36,696 nt of DNA, taken from the NCBI GenBank assembly GCA_036939355.1, contig JALLAP010000016.1, positions 1 through 36,696 of the forward strand. The letters are read 5' to 3'. Numbering within the stretch: position 1 is the first letter of the stretch; every line of letters begins with the position of its first letter. Under the pieces are notes generated by a model. The model worked only from the letters and a program-made list of their open reading frames with translations. It searched no databases and was not told the origin of the DNA. Made by a program: the position numbers and the translations under genes. Of the stretch, positions 18,147 to 28,036 are shown piece by piece. This DNA is from Thalassiosira profunda (lineage: Eukaryota; Bacillariophyta; Thalassiosirophyceae; Thalassiosirales; Thalassiosiraceae).

Positions 18147-18347
18147 GATTGATGGGGAGACAGGCTTGCTTTGCAAGCTTGCCTCTTTGCTGTGCCTCCT
18201 CGCTCTTTCCTTCCCTTCTGCAAGCTTTCGTCTGTCTGCCGCCCGCCCGCCCCCAACCCAAATTTCACTGCTAACGCGCCCGCCACCCCGTATCCAGCCC
18301 TCGCGGCCGCCAAACCGCCGCCCACATACCCCAATAGAGTGTGCACC
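18147..18347. promoter_or_regulatory. Short bidirectional promoter for two mitochondrial genes
   Basis: 201 bases separate the start codons of uL13m (-) and the QCR9-like gene (+). A TTGCAA word is at ~18173. Shared control of two nuclear genes for mitochondrial proteins is inference from spacing. Confidence 0.45.
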
Positions 18348-18755
18348 ATGCTCTTCAGCACCGCGGCCCTCCGCAACGCCAGCCGGATCGGCCTCCGCCG
18401 ATTTCCGACGGCCCAACCCTCGGCCATAAAATCCAACGGCGGCTCCCTCCAAAATCAGCTCCGAACAAAGGCCTCCGCGTCGGGGGGCATCCCCGCCCCC
18501 CTCCTCCAGAGCTGGTACAAGATTTTCGGCCACTCGACCATCGGGTACGCCACGTGGCTGGTGGCGGGAATTATCGTCGCCGAGGGCATGACGGGGGCAT
18601 TGACGGACGGGGTGTGGAATATGGCGAACAGCGGGCGGACGTACGAGACGGTCGATTGGAGCAAATTCGCCACGGACGACGACGACGACGAGGACGAAGA
18701 TGAGGAGGAGGAGGAGGAAGACGACGAGGAGGAAGAAGAGGACGATGACGAGTAG
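18348..18755 (+). CDS. QCR9/UQCR10-like subunit of respiratory complex III with acidic tail
   Basis: Protein of 135 residues. The N-terminus ([19 protein letters not shown]) is a typical Arg/Ala/Ser mitochondrial presequence. Residues ~57-104 fit the small single-helix complex III subunit 9: [20 protein letters not shown], an acidic residue in the membrane helix (VAEG), then [15 protein letters not shown] and a closing W-x-K. Family members are ~60 residues, sit in the inner membrane and stabilise Rieske protein and cytochrome c1 in the bc1 complex. Unusually, the last ~30 residues are only Asp and Glu, encoded by GAC/GAG/GAA repeats. This could be a microsatellite expansion, or an acidic tail like that of the hinge protein that aids cytochrome c docking. 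The family call rests on pattern similarity from memory. Confidence 0.6.
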   Translation: MLFSTAALRNASRIGLRRFPTAQPSAIKSNGGSLQNQLRTKASASGGIPAPLLQSWYKIFGHSTIGYATWLVAGIIVAEGMTGALTDGVWNMANSGRTYETVDWSKFATDDDDDEDEDEEEEEEDDEEEEEDDDE

Positions 18756-19267
18756 GTGCACCTATGGAGAAGGAGCGCAAAGGGAGAAAAATCCCCCCGG
18801 ATCATTCCGATTCGGCTGGAGTTTTAGAGGGAGGACAGCGGGAGTGTTAGCCGGCGCTGTTGCAAATTAGGGGGATGAGGAATGTGTAGAAGAGGGGGGA
18901 TTGTTGGGGTCTCTCATTGAGCCATTAACAGTGACGGTTTTTATCTACTGATTGCCTTGTTTTGGTGCATCTCTGATGTTGCGGGCTCACTGAGGGGGGT
19001 TGTTGATTGTTACCTGCAGGTTGCTCCCAGCTCTTCATTCCCTCTACGATAGGCATTCTTCTTTCGACTTCTCAGCACCCCTTCGTTCACAGCGTCTATT
19101 CCAGCACGAGAAAGAACGGCCTGTATCTAAGGTACCTACCAATGGACAGAGGATGCAGGAAGTCTTATGTGTTTTATCAGCGATCAGTGATCTATGCCTA
19201 CTGCCTTCAGTAGCGCAAGTCTAGGTCTAGGTAGTTATTCATCTTCTACCATCTCCACGAGGCCTCA
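18756..19267. other. Convergent 3' region
   Basis: About 510 bases between the stop codons of the QCR9-like gene (+) and the FAM210-like gene (-). Mixed, AT-richer DNA with a TTGCAA word at ~18859. Short frames near 19000-19220 lack domain features, and I do not call a gene. Confidence 0.5.
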
Positions 19268-20269
19268 TCATTTAGCCTTCGCTCCAGCCTCGACTTTGGC
19301 TGCTTTCCGCCCCAACGCCCTGGCCACCTTTGGCGTCAACAGTACTGAAGCTGCCAGCCTCACGGGCTCGGTAAACTTGACGGCAAACCACGCCACGGCC
19401 AGGTTGGTCAAGTGCGGATTCTCGGACAGCTTCTCGGCATACTTGCTCGTCCACTCCCAGCTGAGCAAATATCCCGTAATGATATCCACCAAAGTGCGTT
19501 TGTCCTCGGATATTTCCGTATTCATCTCGTCTCGGCACGCATCCGCCGCCTCATTCATGGAGGCGCCCGTTCCGGTAGGGCCAATGATATCTGCCGTCTC
19601 GCACGCCATATCTTTGCTCACTTTGAACAGCTGCGATAGCACGTCCGGATCGAGCAGGCCAGAGTCGAGGGTTACAAAAAAGGTCGCGAGGGTGCCGAAG
19701 TAGACTCCAAAGTACGTCCCCACGAAGACCTTTCCATATTTCTTCGTGAGCAGCCGCGCCCTTTGCGATAGTGACATTGAACCCATTTCCCCATCCTTTG
19801 CAGTGGTTTGTTTCCCCTCCTTGCTGCTTGTACTGTGTGGCATCGTGGAGAACCGCAAATGGGATGCACTGGCAATCTTGCCGGACCCGGGAAGAACGTG
19901 CGTATTCATTGGACTAGCTCCCGACATATGCGAAGCATACTGGCGTTCTGTCAAGGCCGACAGGAGTAGAGGAGTCGATGAAAAGGCTCTCGCAGAAAGT
20001 CCACGGTCCGTGCAATGCTTTTGTTTTGCTCTCTCATCATAATATTTCTGAGCACCGGCGGTGTGCACATGATGTGCTCTCAGCTGATTGCCCAGCAGTG
20101 GGCTGCCATTGGTCGATCTCCCCCAATATTTCCAAGCATAGCCAACGGCATTTCTATTTCCATCATACGCGTTCTTCGCCGCCACCGACAAGACGGTGCT
20201 GCGACGAGATGCAGAAGATGCATGCAGGATGGATTGGCGTAGGAAATTCATCCTGATCCTCGTCGGCAC
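19268..20269 (-). CDS. FAM210/DUF1279 family mitochondrial inner-membrane protein
   Basis: Open frame of 333 residues. The DUF1279 region (~174-320) shows the family pattern: KKYGKVFVGTYFGVYFGTL as the first hydrophobic segment, GLLDPDVL after it, and late NPHLTNLAVAWFAVKFTEPVRLAAS with TPKVARALGR. FAM210 proteins sit in mitochondria and affect translation or membrane organisation there. Between the two hydrophobic parts is a polar insert (~215-265), longer than usual. The word ARAFSSTP (residues 93-100) resembles a mitochondrial presequence cleavage site, so residues before it are likely targeting, but ~95 residues is long. The start is unsure: in-frame Met codons exist at positions 1, 7, 115 and 121, and part of this stretch could be an unrecognised intron. 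Confidence 0.75.
   Translation of the reverse strand: MPTRIRMNFLRQSILHASSASRRSTVLSVAAKNAYDGNRNAVGYAWKYWGRSTNGSPLLGNQLRAHHVHTAGAQKYYDERAKQKHCTDRGLSARAFSSTPLLLSALTERQYASHMSGASPMNTHVLPGSGKIASASHLRFSTMPHSTSSKEGKQTTAKDGEMGSMSLSQRARLLTKKYGKVFVGTYFGVYFGTLATFFVTLDSGLLDPDVLSQLFKVSKDMACETADIIGPTGTGASMNEAADACRDEMNTEISEDKRTLVDIITGYLLSWEWTSKYAEKLSENPHLTNLAVAWFAVKFTEPVRLAASVLLTPKVARALGRKAAKVEAGAKAK
20066..20076 (+). promoter_or_regulatory. CACRWGATGTG motif, copy 6 (in the N-terminal frame of the FAM210-like gene)
   Basis: CACATGATGTG, embedded in GTGCACATGATGTGCTC. It is the only copy that falls inside an open frame, in the poorly constrained N-terminal extension of the FAM210-like protein. This raises the chance that this part is non-coding. 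Confidence 0.35.
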
Positions 20270-20642
20270 AGTAAAAGCAATCGTACCGCTTCGTCGCTTC
20301 TTGTATGCTATCGGGCAGTGCGCAGGGAAGCGGCGAGGGCGTCGGCGGCCATGGCCTAGCGCCTAGCTCTAGCGGGTGCTGGTGCGGGAGTGCTGGGAGC
20401 TGGGAGCTGGGAGCGCGCGCGCTGACTTTTTTGTGGCGGAGATTTCTCTTGCTGACGTGTGACCGTTCTCCCTCCTTCCTTCTCCTCCCTCCTTCCTTCT
20501 CACCTGCACCCCCCTTCAACCCTTGCAACAATCTTTGCAATGACAACTTGCTACTTGCAACAATCTCATTCAATAAGTTAACCAGGTTGGTACATTACTC
20601 TGGGCATACATCTACTGCAAAGCCAACTCAGCAACACTCAAT
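20270..20642. other. FAM210-like promoter / 3' region of the large gene
   Basis: Lies between two minus-strand genes. It has a long pyrimidine tract on the plus strand (~20463-20520) followed by three TTGCAA words in ~40 bases, including the 13-bp direct repeat CTTGCAACAATCT (20522-20534 and 20554-20566). No gene is seen. Confidence 0.5.
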
Positions 20643-23600
20643 TCAGCCAGCCAAGTAAATAAGACCGCCCTTCTCACTGAACTTGAGAGAAGAGTCGGGA
20701 TCTTCCGACAAGGATTCTCTCAAGACCTCCAAGAACTTGGCAAATCTGCGAGCGCCGATGGAGGGAATAAAATTGTAAACCTCCTCGCGGGTGGACCTCC
20801 GGCCACCATACACCGCAGTGGTGAAAGATATGCTCGCTGGCAACGGGCTCAGCACCGACTTGGACGGCGCATTGATGGTGACGTCCACATCGATAATAGA
20901 AAACAAGTGGGTCTTGCTGCCGCCGAGAATGGGCACCAGTTGCGTGTTGAACAGAATGTGCGAATGACTGACGTAGCAGGTCCCAGCCGAGTTTCCGACG
21001 AGCACATTGCAAACAAGCAGAGGAACCTCGTCCGGGACGGAGTTGATGACATCGGCGAGAGACCCCACATTCGAGCTTTTCTGCCGAAGCGCATGGAACT
21101 CGTCCGCCGCCCTTGTTGCCAGTAGATTGCTTCCATAGGAATCCCGAATCTTGGCGATAGAATTGCTCTTGTGTGCCTGCATCTTTGCCAATCGATCCAT
21201 TACCTGCAGGTTCTTCCGTCCCAAGCGAGCGCCCTGCTCCACGTCGTTCTGCTTTTGAAAGGCGGCCACCACGATGGCAATGGCTTTCTCCGACATCGCA
21301 AAGCTCGAGAGGGGCATAGGCGCTCCGCCGTCTATGTTTTTGTTCGTTGCCAGCTCGCCTGCTTTCTCCAAAGCAGCCATAACATCAGGACCCCACGGAG
21401 GACTCATTTCTGTCGACGAACATTGGTCAGAGAGACATAGGATACCGAGACGCAATGGACGCAACCAACTTACCTTCGGGCGGCTTGAAATCCAGCGGAT
21501 ATGCGGTCAGAGGCACCGCCATTGGCAGCTGAGGCGGCGTCAATCGGTACAGGTCAAACGTTGGCCGCAGGAGGTTGTCCAGATTGCCACAGGACACCTC
21601 GACTTCCCTTGCGTACACCTCCAGTTCAGAGGCCGTTTTCACCAGCGACACGATCATCGACTCTCGACAGAAGGCTTTTATTTGGGCAATGAAATGAACA
21701 TCAAGAGTAGGGAGAGCCGGGAACTGAAAGATTGGACTCGTCCCAAGCGTGCTATTGACAAAGAATCATGACTTAGTGAGGGAAGTTGAGAGACGGCAAT
21801 CAATCAATGCAACAAAGAGTCCTTACCAGTAAGCCAGGCTGTGCCGATCGAGCTCCAAGATGCAATCTCTCAAGAAGAACCAAGACGACTTGACAAATAG
21901 CGAGTCGTCTCTAGACAGCGATGGGAAGATGCCATGACTCTTTTGCTTGGCGGCTGCCAACGTTGATCTAGAACTGGTCCCAACCGAAGGAGAAGACGCG
22001 TGCTTTCTCAGCAACTCGGAAGACATGAGTTCCATCACTGTTGGATATGGCGTGGAGGTTGCTTTCGTCGGAGAGATGGCACCGGAACTGCTGCCTCCGA
22101 AATATTTCATAGGGGATGTTATTGCGTCGCCGAATGACTTGAGATAACTCTTGGTGCTTGTATGGGAGGCAACAGTTGCAGCGTCTCCTTCGCCGTGCTG
22201 CGGGTCGATGGCGAAACCAGTTGCACCAACTGCTTTGATCCGCTGCACCAACGCCGAAGCCTCCTGTAAGTTCCTTAGGCTCCGTTTGCTCTCCAGCAGC
22301 GGCAGCGGGCTTCCACCAACCGATTCCTCTCCGACTTCGTCAAGAGGCGCCACAAAATCGAGCGCCTCATCATCATCTTCCTCCCCTGTTGTCGCCCTCA
22401 CGCGCGCCACGTCTTGCATTCTGTAGATGCGAATGAGTACCAATCTCTGACATTCTTTGCCAGACTTCTTCGTCACCAATTGGGCGTCGACGATGTAGGG
22501 CGGAAGCACTTCGTATGTCGGTCCCTTTGGTTTGGGAGAAGACAGCGTAATGATCGAGGACAGGCTCGACACAACGCTCGCGGCATCATCAGCGAATGTA
22601 TCTTGAGCCCCCTCTTCGCTGTCTTTTGCGTCTCCGTCTTTCGCTTCGTCCTCTTCGCTGATGACATCGTTTGTTTGATGTTCACGCTCCCATTCTCCCG
22701 GCTTCCACGCCCGCATCCTCCTCCCTGGGAGAACCGCCCTCAAGTGCTGAAAGTGGAAACAATCAAGAGTGAGAAGACTGCACGAAACTGCACATAGAAG
22801 TTGCTCGACTTTTTGCTCACCCCTCCTTGCCGCTTCGTCATGTCTCCTCCCACTCGTTCCACGGCGGTCGCGAGCGCCTCCAACACCGATCCGCACAATA
22901 CATCGGGGCGAATCCGAATGGCGACGGTCCGCACCGGAAGGGGCTCCATTACCCGCTGGGAAGGAGGCGAGGCGTACGTCGTTCCCATCCCATCGATATC
23001 CTCGAAGTCGTCGTTGTTCTCTTCCTCCGAATCGCCATCCTCGTGGGAAGGGGTTGCTTGGGAATAAGCCGTGACGCGCTGGGAACTGTCCTCTTTCTCG
23101 AGCCTCTCCCCTCCTTCGTCGCCGGGTCTCCGTTCGCCGGGACCGGGGTTCCACCCCGAAAATAGCCGACGCAGATGCTTGCTCTTTGGTGGCTCGATGT
23201 ATTCGACGGCGCAATGGAGCATCCGCTTCATGTACGCTTCCCTGCCGCGCGAGGACATCTCTCCGCTCGGACGCGCAATCCAGTCGGGCATGGTCACTAT
23301 GCCCAGGGTCTCCAATTCGTTCTGCGATAGCAACGGCTTGACGTACAAGCCCCGGTCCGACATTGGGCGGGAAACGTCAAGAGTGGCGGCATGATCGGCA
23401 AGCGTGTAGGAATGGTTTGGCCTGGACGGGATCGGTCGCGATGCTTCCCCGTCGTCGCTTCGCCCGCCGGATTGGTTTTGGTTGTCCGCATAGTATTGCT
23501 GAATGGAGTCCCTCCACTCCTCGCTGTAGGAATCATTCTTTGCCTCTTCCCCCTCCATATGGCCAGCGTCCGCATCGCCATCACCTAGCATCTGGGCAAA

Positions 23601-24413
23601 GCCATTGGTGGCTGCTTCCAACTCATCCTTCAGATTCAACTGCGCCGCCTCTAATTGATTCCATTCGTCATCCATGCTATCTTCGTCATCATCCCCTCCC
23701 CGCTTCTTCTTTCTGCGTCCCCGTTTTCTGCCACTGTATTCACTATCGCTTGAGCTCCATCCGGAAGTGTCCAGCAATTCGTCCAACGCCAGCGCTTGCT
23801 CGTTTAGTAGCTCGGACACTTGCGGGGATGCTACCGCCGCCAACTCTTTCAGGTGGGCTTCATCGTAGTGCTCGTACTTGTTGGCGGCTTGCTGCAGCTG
23901 AGTTGCAATTTCCCCCGCGCTGTTCACGCTTTCCGCCAGCGGATCGCTGCCCTCTCTGGTGTTGACGATGTTGCTTGGGTCGTTGCTCAAGTTGGGTGCA
24001 CCCCCCTCGGGTGCACTGTCACTGTGTCCCTGATCCATGGCGATGTCCCCAATAAAAAAATCGTCGTCCTGCGAAACCCTTCTGGAGGAGGCAATAAAAT
24101 CACCAATGTCGCCAGCCTCCCACAGCCCCCCGTTCAGTCGGACGCGCCCCTCCACATCCACCCCAAAACCTTTGAACTCGGATAAGATGCGAATTTGGCG
24201 CCGGAGATGTGCGATTTCGGACGACTTGGAGTCGTTCTCCACTTGCAAATCGTGCAGGTGAACAGCGAGCTCGGAGATGTGTTGTTTCCTGTGCGCGCTG
24301 CCCTCTTGTTCCGTAGGCGACGAGGCTTCGCTCGATTGATCCACTGGATGTTCTGGCAGTTCTGATTCTGGCGAGGCTGGTGTTGGGGATGTTGGCGTCG
24401 ATCCAGCTGGCAT
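20643..24413 (-). CDS. Large acidic coiled-coil protein with GRAM-like C-terminal region
   Basis: Four exons, 24413-22821, 22746-21827, 21751-21474 and 21409-20643, join in frame (introns 74, 75 and 64 nt) to 1185 residues. A short coiled coil lies at ~44-80, then long acidic low-complexity stretches and a basic cluster (RKRGRRKKKR). A compact block spans exons 1-2: VAIRIRPDVLCGSVLEA, ending KRQGG joined to HLRAVLPGRR; the splice falls exactly in this block and the joined words support it. Exon 3 is globular (FPALPTLDVHFIAQIKAFCRES). Near the end (~1060-1162) the pattern LLVCNVLVGNSAGTCYVSHSHILFN followed by THLFSIIDVDV resembles the start of a GRAM/PH-like lipid-binding fold. I do not recognise the whole protein. 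A role at membranes is inference only. Confidence 0.75.
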
Positions 24414-24858
24414 GGGCGACCACTCAGAGCAGCGAGCAAAATGGAATCATCCGCGCGATGTTGGATAGCAGTCGGCCGTGTCGGTGATAGGCGAGCCGCC
24501 GGAGGTGCACGTGCATGCATTCGGTTGTTCGGTTGATGATCGGAGGTGTGTGAAGGTAGTTCTTCACTTCGGTTGCTGACCTTAGAGCTTTTCTTTGTAT
24601 GCGTTGTAGTACGTACAAGGTATGAGTAGACGGAGAAGAAGAACCGAAACAAAGCTGTTGCGCCAAAGGGATCCCCACCCCACGCACGCACAGCAAGCAG
24701 CCAAGCACTCCGCCCACTGCCGGCCAGCCTCCCGCTCCTCCGCTGCTTGCTCGGCTCCTTACTCGTCTCTGGTAGCCCCATCCTCCGCCATCTCGCGCGG
24801 CGCTGCTAGTTTTGCAACTGCTCCCACACACATCACACATCACCGAGGACGCTGCACC
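24414..24858. other. Divergent promoter region, large gene / NAA30
   Basis: About 445 bases between divergent starts. A TTGCAA word lies ~45 bases before the NAA30 start (24812). Otherwise mixed sequence with no supported gene. Confidence 0.5.
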
Positions 24859-25625
24859 ATGTCCATTGCAACACATCAAGGCGACAATGGGGACGCGAAG
24901 GAAGACTTCGCGCTGCCCGCCATCGAGGGAATTGAGTTCGTCGACTACGTCGATGAGTCGCAATTGGACGAGGTGATGCGCCTGGTCAGCGGGGATCTGA
25001 GCGAGCCGTACTCGGGTGAGTTGGAGTGCACCATCTGCTCTCAGAATGCTCTCTCCAAATTATTCACCCCCCTTTGATTTGCTCCTACACAGTCTTCACC
25101 TACCGGTATTTCCTGCACCGCTGGCCGCAGCTCTGCATCTTTGCCGTGCCGTCCGATGCCGACGAGAAGGGCGAGGGCGACGACGCGACAAAGAAGCCTC
25201 GGCGTCCCATCGGATGCGTCGTGTGCAAAATTGACATCGACGGGGAGCCAACGGACGAGGAAGTGGCCAACACCACCGCCGAGGGAGAAGGGGGAGAAGA
25301 AAACTCGGCTGGAAACAATGTGTCCAACAATGCAAAAGGAGACAAGGGGTGTGTGCCCGGCAACAGAGTCCTCACGGGATACATCGGGATGCTCGCGGTG
25401 GAACAGCCCCACCGCCGCCTGGGCATCGGGCTGGCCCTCGTCCAGCGGGCCATACGCCGCATGCAGCTGATGGGATGCCAGAGCGTCAAGCTGGAGACGG
25501 AGGTGTCCAATGTGAAGGCGATGAAATTGTACGAGGACCGTCTGGGGTTTATCAGAGAGGAGCTATTGAAGAAGTACTACCTCAATTGGGGGGATGCGTA
25601 CCGGCTGCGGTTGTGGCTGAAGTGA
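24859..25625 (+). CDS. NAA30: N-alpha-acetyltransferase 30, catalytic subunit of NatC
   Basis: Two exons, 24859-25015 and 25093-25625 (intron 77 nt), give 229 residues. It matches Mak3/NAA30 closely: MRLVSGDLSEPYS joined by splicing to VFTYRYFLHRWPQLC, then GCVVCKID, GYIGMLAVEQPHRRLGIG with the acetyl-CoA loop (R/Q-x-x-G-x-G/A type), VKLETEVSNVKAMKLYEDRLGF and the end YYLNWGDAYRLRLWL. The enzyme acetylates N-termini beginning Met followed by a bulky hydrophobic residue, on the ribosome with NAA35 and NAA38. A distinctive feature is a ~45-residue acidic, Asn/Gly-rich insert between the KID strand and GYIGML, where animal and yeast proteins have a short turn. An acidic patch also separates the ATG from the core. 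The start is the only in-frame Met before the fold. Confidence 0.93.
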
Positions 25626-25827
25626 ATTGCAAAATGGGATATCTTTATCAATTCAGGGCCCAAATTTGGATACCGAGAAAAATTTCAAATTGGATTGGAT
25701 TTTCGAACGATAGAGGTTGAGGTAGAGCGGGGCACTCTGTTGGACGTCCTCGCGGGAGAGGCTGAGCGGAGCAAGCGCAGAGGAAACGAGGAGTCCTCGC
25801 TCTCGAATCGCCGCCGCCAAGAGCCCA

Positions 25828-27837
25828 ATGGCGACGAGGGCGACGCGAGGGAGCCCCGGCTCCCCGCCAACGCAGGCACCGGCGGCAAAGTTCGTGCCGC
25901 CTCGTCTTCCCGTTGGTGCTGGCAGTTCCTCCTTTTATGAGAATAGCGACTACAGCAACGTTTGGCTGGAGGAGTTTCTATCGCACGAAAAGGCCTGCAA
26001 TGAGGCGATTGCCAAAGCCGATGCCGCACAATACACTGCAATGCCCGGAGGTGCAAACGTCCTTTCGCGCTCGGCCAACCGCCTGCTGCAAAAGCAGTCG
26101 CCCACAGGAGGCAAGGGGGTGTCAGACCTCGAGCGGCAACGCCTCGCAGAGCTGCGAAAGTCCCTCCAAAATGCCACGGCCGCAAAACCAAAGAAGAAGA
26201 AGGGGCTCAAGAAGCTGGGCATTCCCTACGTCGATGCCAACAGCAAGCTCTCGCGTGTGTTGAAGCGCCGCAAGCCAAAGACTGGAAGCTTGGAGGATAT
26301 GCAGGCGTCGCAGTTGAATGCGTTCTACAAGCTAGTGACTCGAGAGACCTCTGCGGCCATAGTCCTGCAGTCTCAGTGCCGAAGGGTGCTGGCCACGGAG
26401 TATGTCAATAGGTTGGCTCTGGAAAAGAGGGAAGCGACGAGGATCCAGTGCTCTGTTCGTGGATACGTTGCCCGACAAGTGCTTCGACGGCTGAAAGAGG
26501 AAAAGGAGAGGGCAACTGCCATTCGGGCACAGTTCGTTCGCACATTTGTGGCCAGGTGCCGCCGGCGAAAGCAAATCAAGCTGGAGAACAATGCGGCCAT
26601 CCTTTGCCAGTCCGCCGTACGCATGTTCGCTGCCAAGCAAGTGGCGCGGCTGGAGAGGCTGCAGCAATCGTGGGAGCTGAACCAAATCCGGTGGCGGGCC
26701 ATTTCCATCCGCCTGAGTTGGGCTAATCTGCGGATCAATTTCTTTGCAAGACAGATCCAGAGCGTGGTCCGACGCAAGCTGGCCAAGGCCAGGGTGTCGT
26801 CCATGTTCGCAGATCACACCGATGCCGCCATTGCCATCCAGAGTGTGTGGCGGCGCTACCTTGCGCAGCAACAAAAGATGGACATCTTGTACGAGCTTGC
26901 GGTGGAGACCCAATTCGACAAGATCAGGCTGCTGGCGTCGGAACAGCAATACTGGAAGGAAAGGGTGGAGGAATTGGCCAAGCCGGCCAAGCTGGAACGA
27001 AAGCAGGACCTTCAGACGCAAAAGGCAAATCTGGAGGGCCAGCGACGCGAGAAGCAGCAAGAAATTCACGCGCTAGAGGTACATTATAGGGACCAGCTCG
27101 AGCTGCAAAAGCAGCTGACGCCGCGGGCAATTGCCGGTGGCTGGGAGGAACAGGTGGCGATCAACCTGAAAGACACGCGCGAACGGATCACGCAAGCCAA
27201 GCTGGATTTCTTCTTCGAGATCCAGAAGAAGCTACAGGTTGTGTCGGAAGAGGTGGAGACGCTCCAGAGCACCGAAGACGACGCACAAGCTAGTTTGGTG
27301 CACTTTAGTCAATGGCAGCAGGCAGAACAGGATCGATTGTGGGACTTCCAACGAAAGCACGCCGCGGAGGTGGAGGAGAAGGAGATGCGAAAGCGAATTA
27401 GGGACGAGCAACTGAAATGGAAAGTAGATTTCAGAATGCCGTCGGGCAAGCCGGACAAGCGCCGGCCGCTTCATCACAGACACGGACCGCCTGATGATGA
27501 CGACGAGCATGGTTCCTGGGAGAGAGTGCAGCGGCTGATGGAGGCAATGCAGGCCAAGACGGACCAGTTCCAGTCGGCTCTTCACCTCGCCAATACCGTT
27601 CGGCCTTTCGCACCGCTCGAGTCGGCGAGTTGGCTTGACTCACTTGCGGCAAATGATCACGAAGAACCAAGTCATCAGCCAACAACCTTACGCGAAGGGA
27701 CGAGCGATGGCAGAAGAAGAAGCCAACAACGCAAACCTACGGGATTTCCCAAGAATCTCCCTTTCGGACTGATGGACAAGGTCAGGAAGGAAAGAGCGGC
27801 AACGCGGGCCAGGTTTCAACAACAAAGAGCTCTCTAG
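25828..27837 (+). CDS. IQ-motif (calmodulin-binding) coiled-coil protein
   Basis: Single open frame of 669 residues. Residues ~176-350 hold about six IQ-type segments, for example AAIVLQSQCRRVLA, ATRIQCSVRGYVARQ, ARQIQSVVRRKLAK and AAIAIQSVWRRYLAQ; such segments bind calmodulin or related light chains. From ~355 to 530 a long coiled coil follows, rich in Glu, Gln, Lys and Arg (KLERKQDLQTQKANLE, VSEEVETLQ). There is no motor head, so it is not a myosin, and no RhoGAP or calponin domain, so it is not IQGAP or ASPM. The N-terminal 160 residues are polar with a Lys cluster (KPKKKKGLKKL). A cytoskeletal, centriole or axoneme role is plausible but unproven. An upstream in-frame ATG is absent; the start at 25828 gives an Ala/Pro-rich lead. 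Confidence 0.8.
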   Translation: MATRATRGSPGSPPTQAPAAKFVPPRLPVGAGSSSFYENSDYSNVWLEEFLSHEKACNEAIAKADAAQYTAMPGGANVLSRSANRLLQKQSPTGGKGVSDLERQRLAELRKSLQNATAAKPKKKKGLKKLGIPYVDANSKLSRVLKRRKPKTGSLEDMQASQLNAFYKLVTRETSAAIVLQSQCRRVLATEYVNRLALEKREATRIQCSVRGYVARQVLRRLKEEKERATAIRAQFVRTFVARCRRRKQIKLENNAAILCQSAVRMFAAKQVARLERLQQSWELNQIRWRAISIRLSWANLRINFFARQIQSVVRRKLAKARVSSMFADHTDAAIAIQSVWRRYLAQQQKMDILYELAVETQFDKIRLLASEQQYWKERVEELAKPAKLERKQDLQTQKANLEGQRREKQQEIHALEVHYRDQLELQKQLTPRAIAGGWEEQVAINLKDTRERITQAKLDFFFEIQKKLQVVSEEVETLQSTEDDAQASLVHFSQWQQAEQDRLWDFQRKHAAEVEEKEMRKRIRDEQLKWKVDFRMPSGKPDKRRPLHHRHGPPDDDDEHGSWERVQRLMEAMQAKTDQFQSALHLANTVRPFAPLESASWLDSLAANDHEEPSHQPTTLREGTSDGRRRSQQRKPTGFPKNLPFGLMDKVRKERAATRARFQQQRAL

Positions 27838-27908
27838 ACAGGCAGGGTATTCTCTACTCTGCCACCATCACACATTACCATCGCCCCCTACGTTACTCTG
27901 TCTTTGCA

Positions 27909-28036
27909 TCATCAAGGTCTATCACCGACTCATCAACGGAAGATTTTTGCAACTCGTCAACACCCGTGCTCTCCTCCTTTNTCATCAAGGTCTATCACCG
28001 ACTCATCAACGGAAGATTTTTGCAACTCGTCAACAC
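27909..28036. repeat. 55-bp exact direct duplication flanking a single N (likely assembly artefact)
   Basis: Positions 27909-27963 and 27982-28036 are identical, separated by 18 bases that include the window's only ambiguous base (27981). Both copies encode the same C-terminal part of the second sHSP (minus strand). Collapsing the 73-bp unit restores a smooth C-terminus ending at a stop at 27893-27895. This pattern suggests two contig ends joined without merging their overlap. Confidence 0.8.

Noticed and set aside
18670..18755. Asp/Glu-coding GAC/GAG stretch as a stand-alone microsatellite
   Set aside because: It is in frame with the QCR9-like protein and mixes several codons, so I kept it as coding while noting the expansion possibility.
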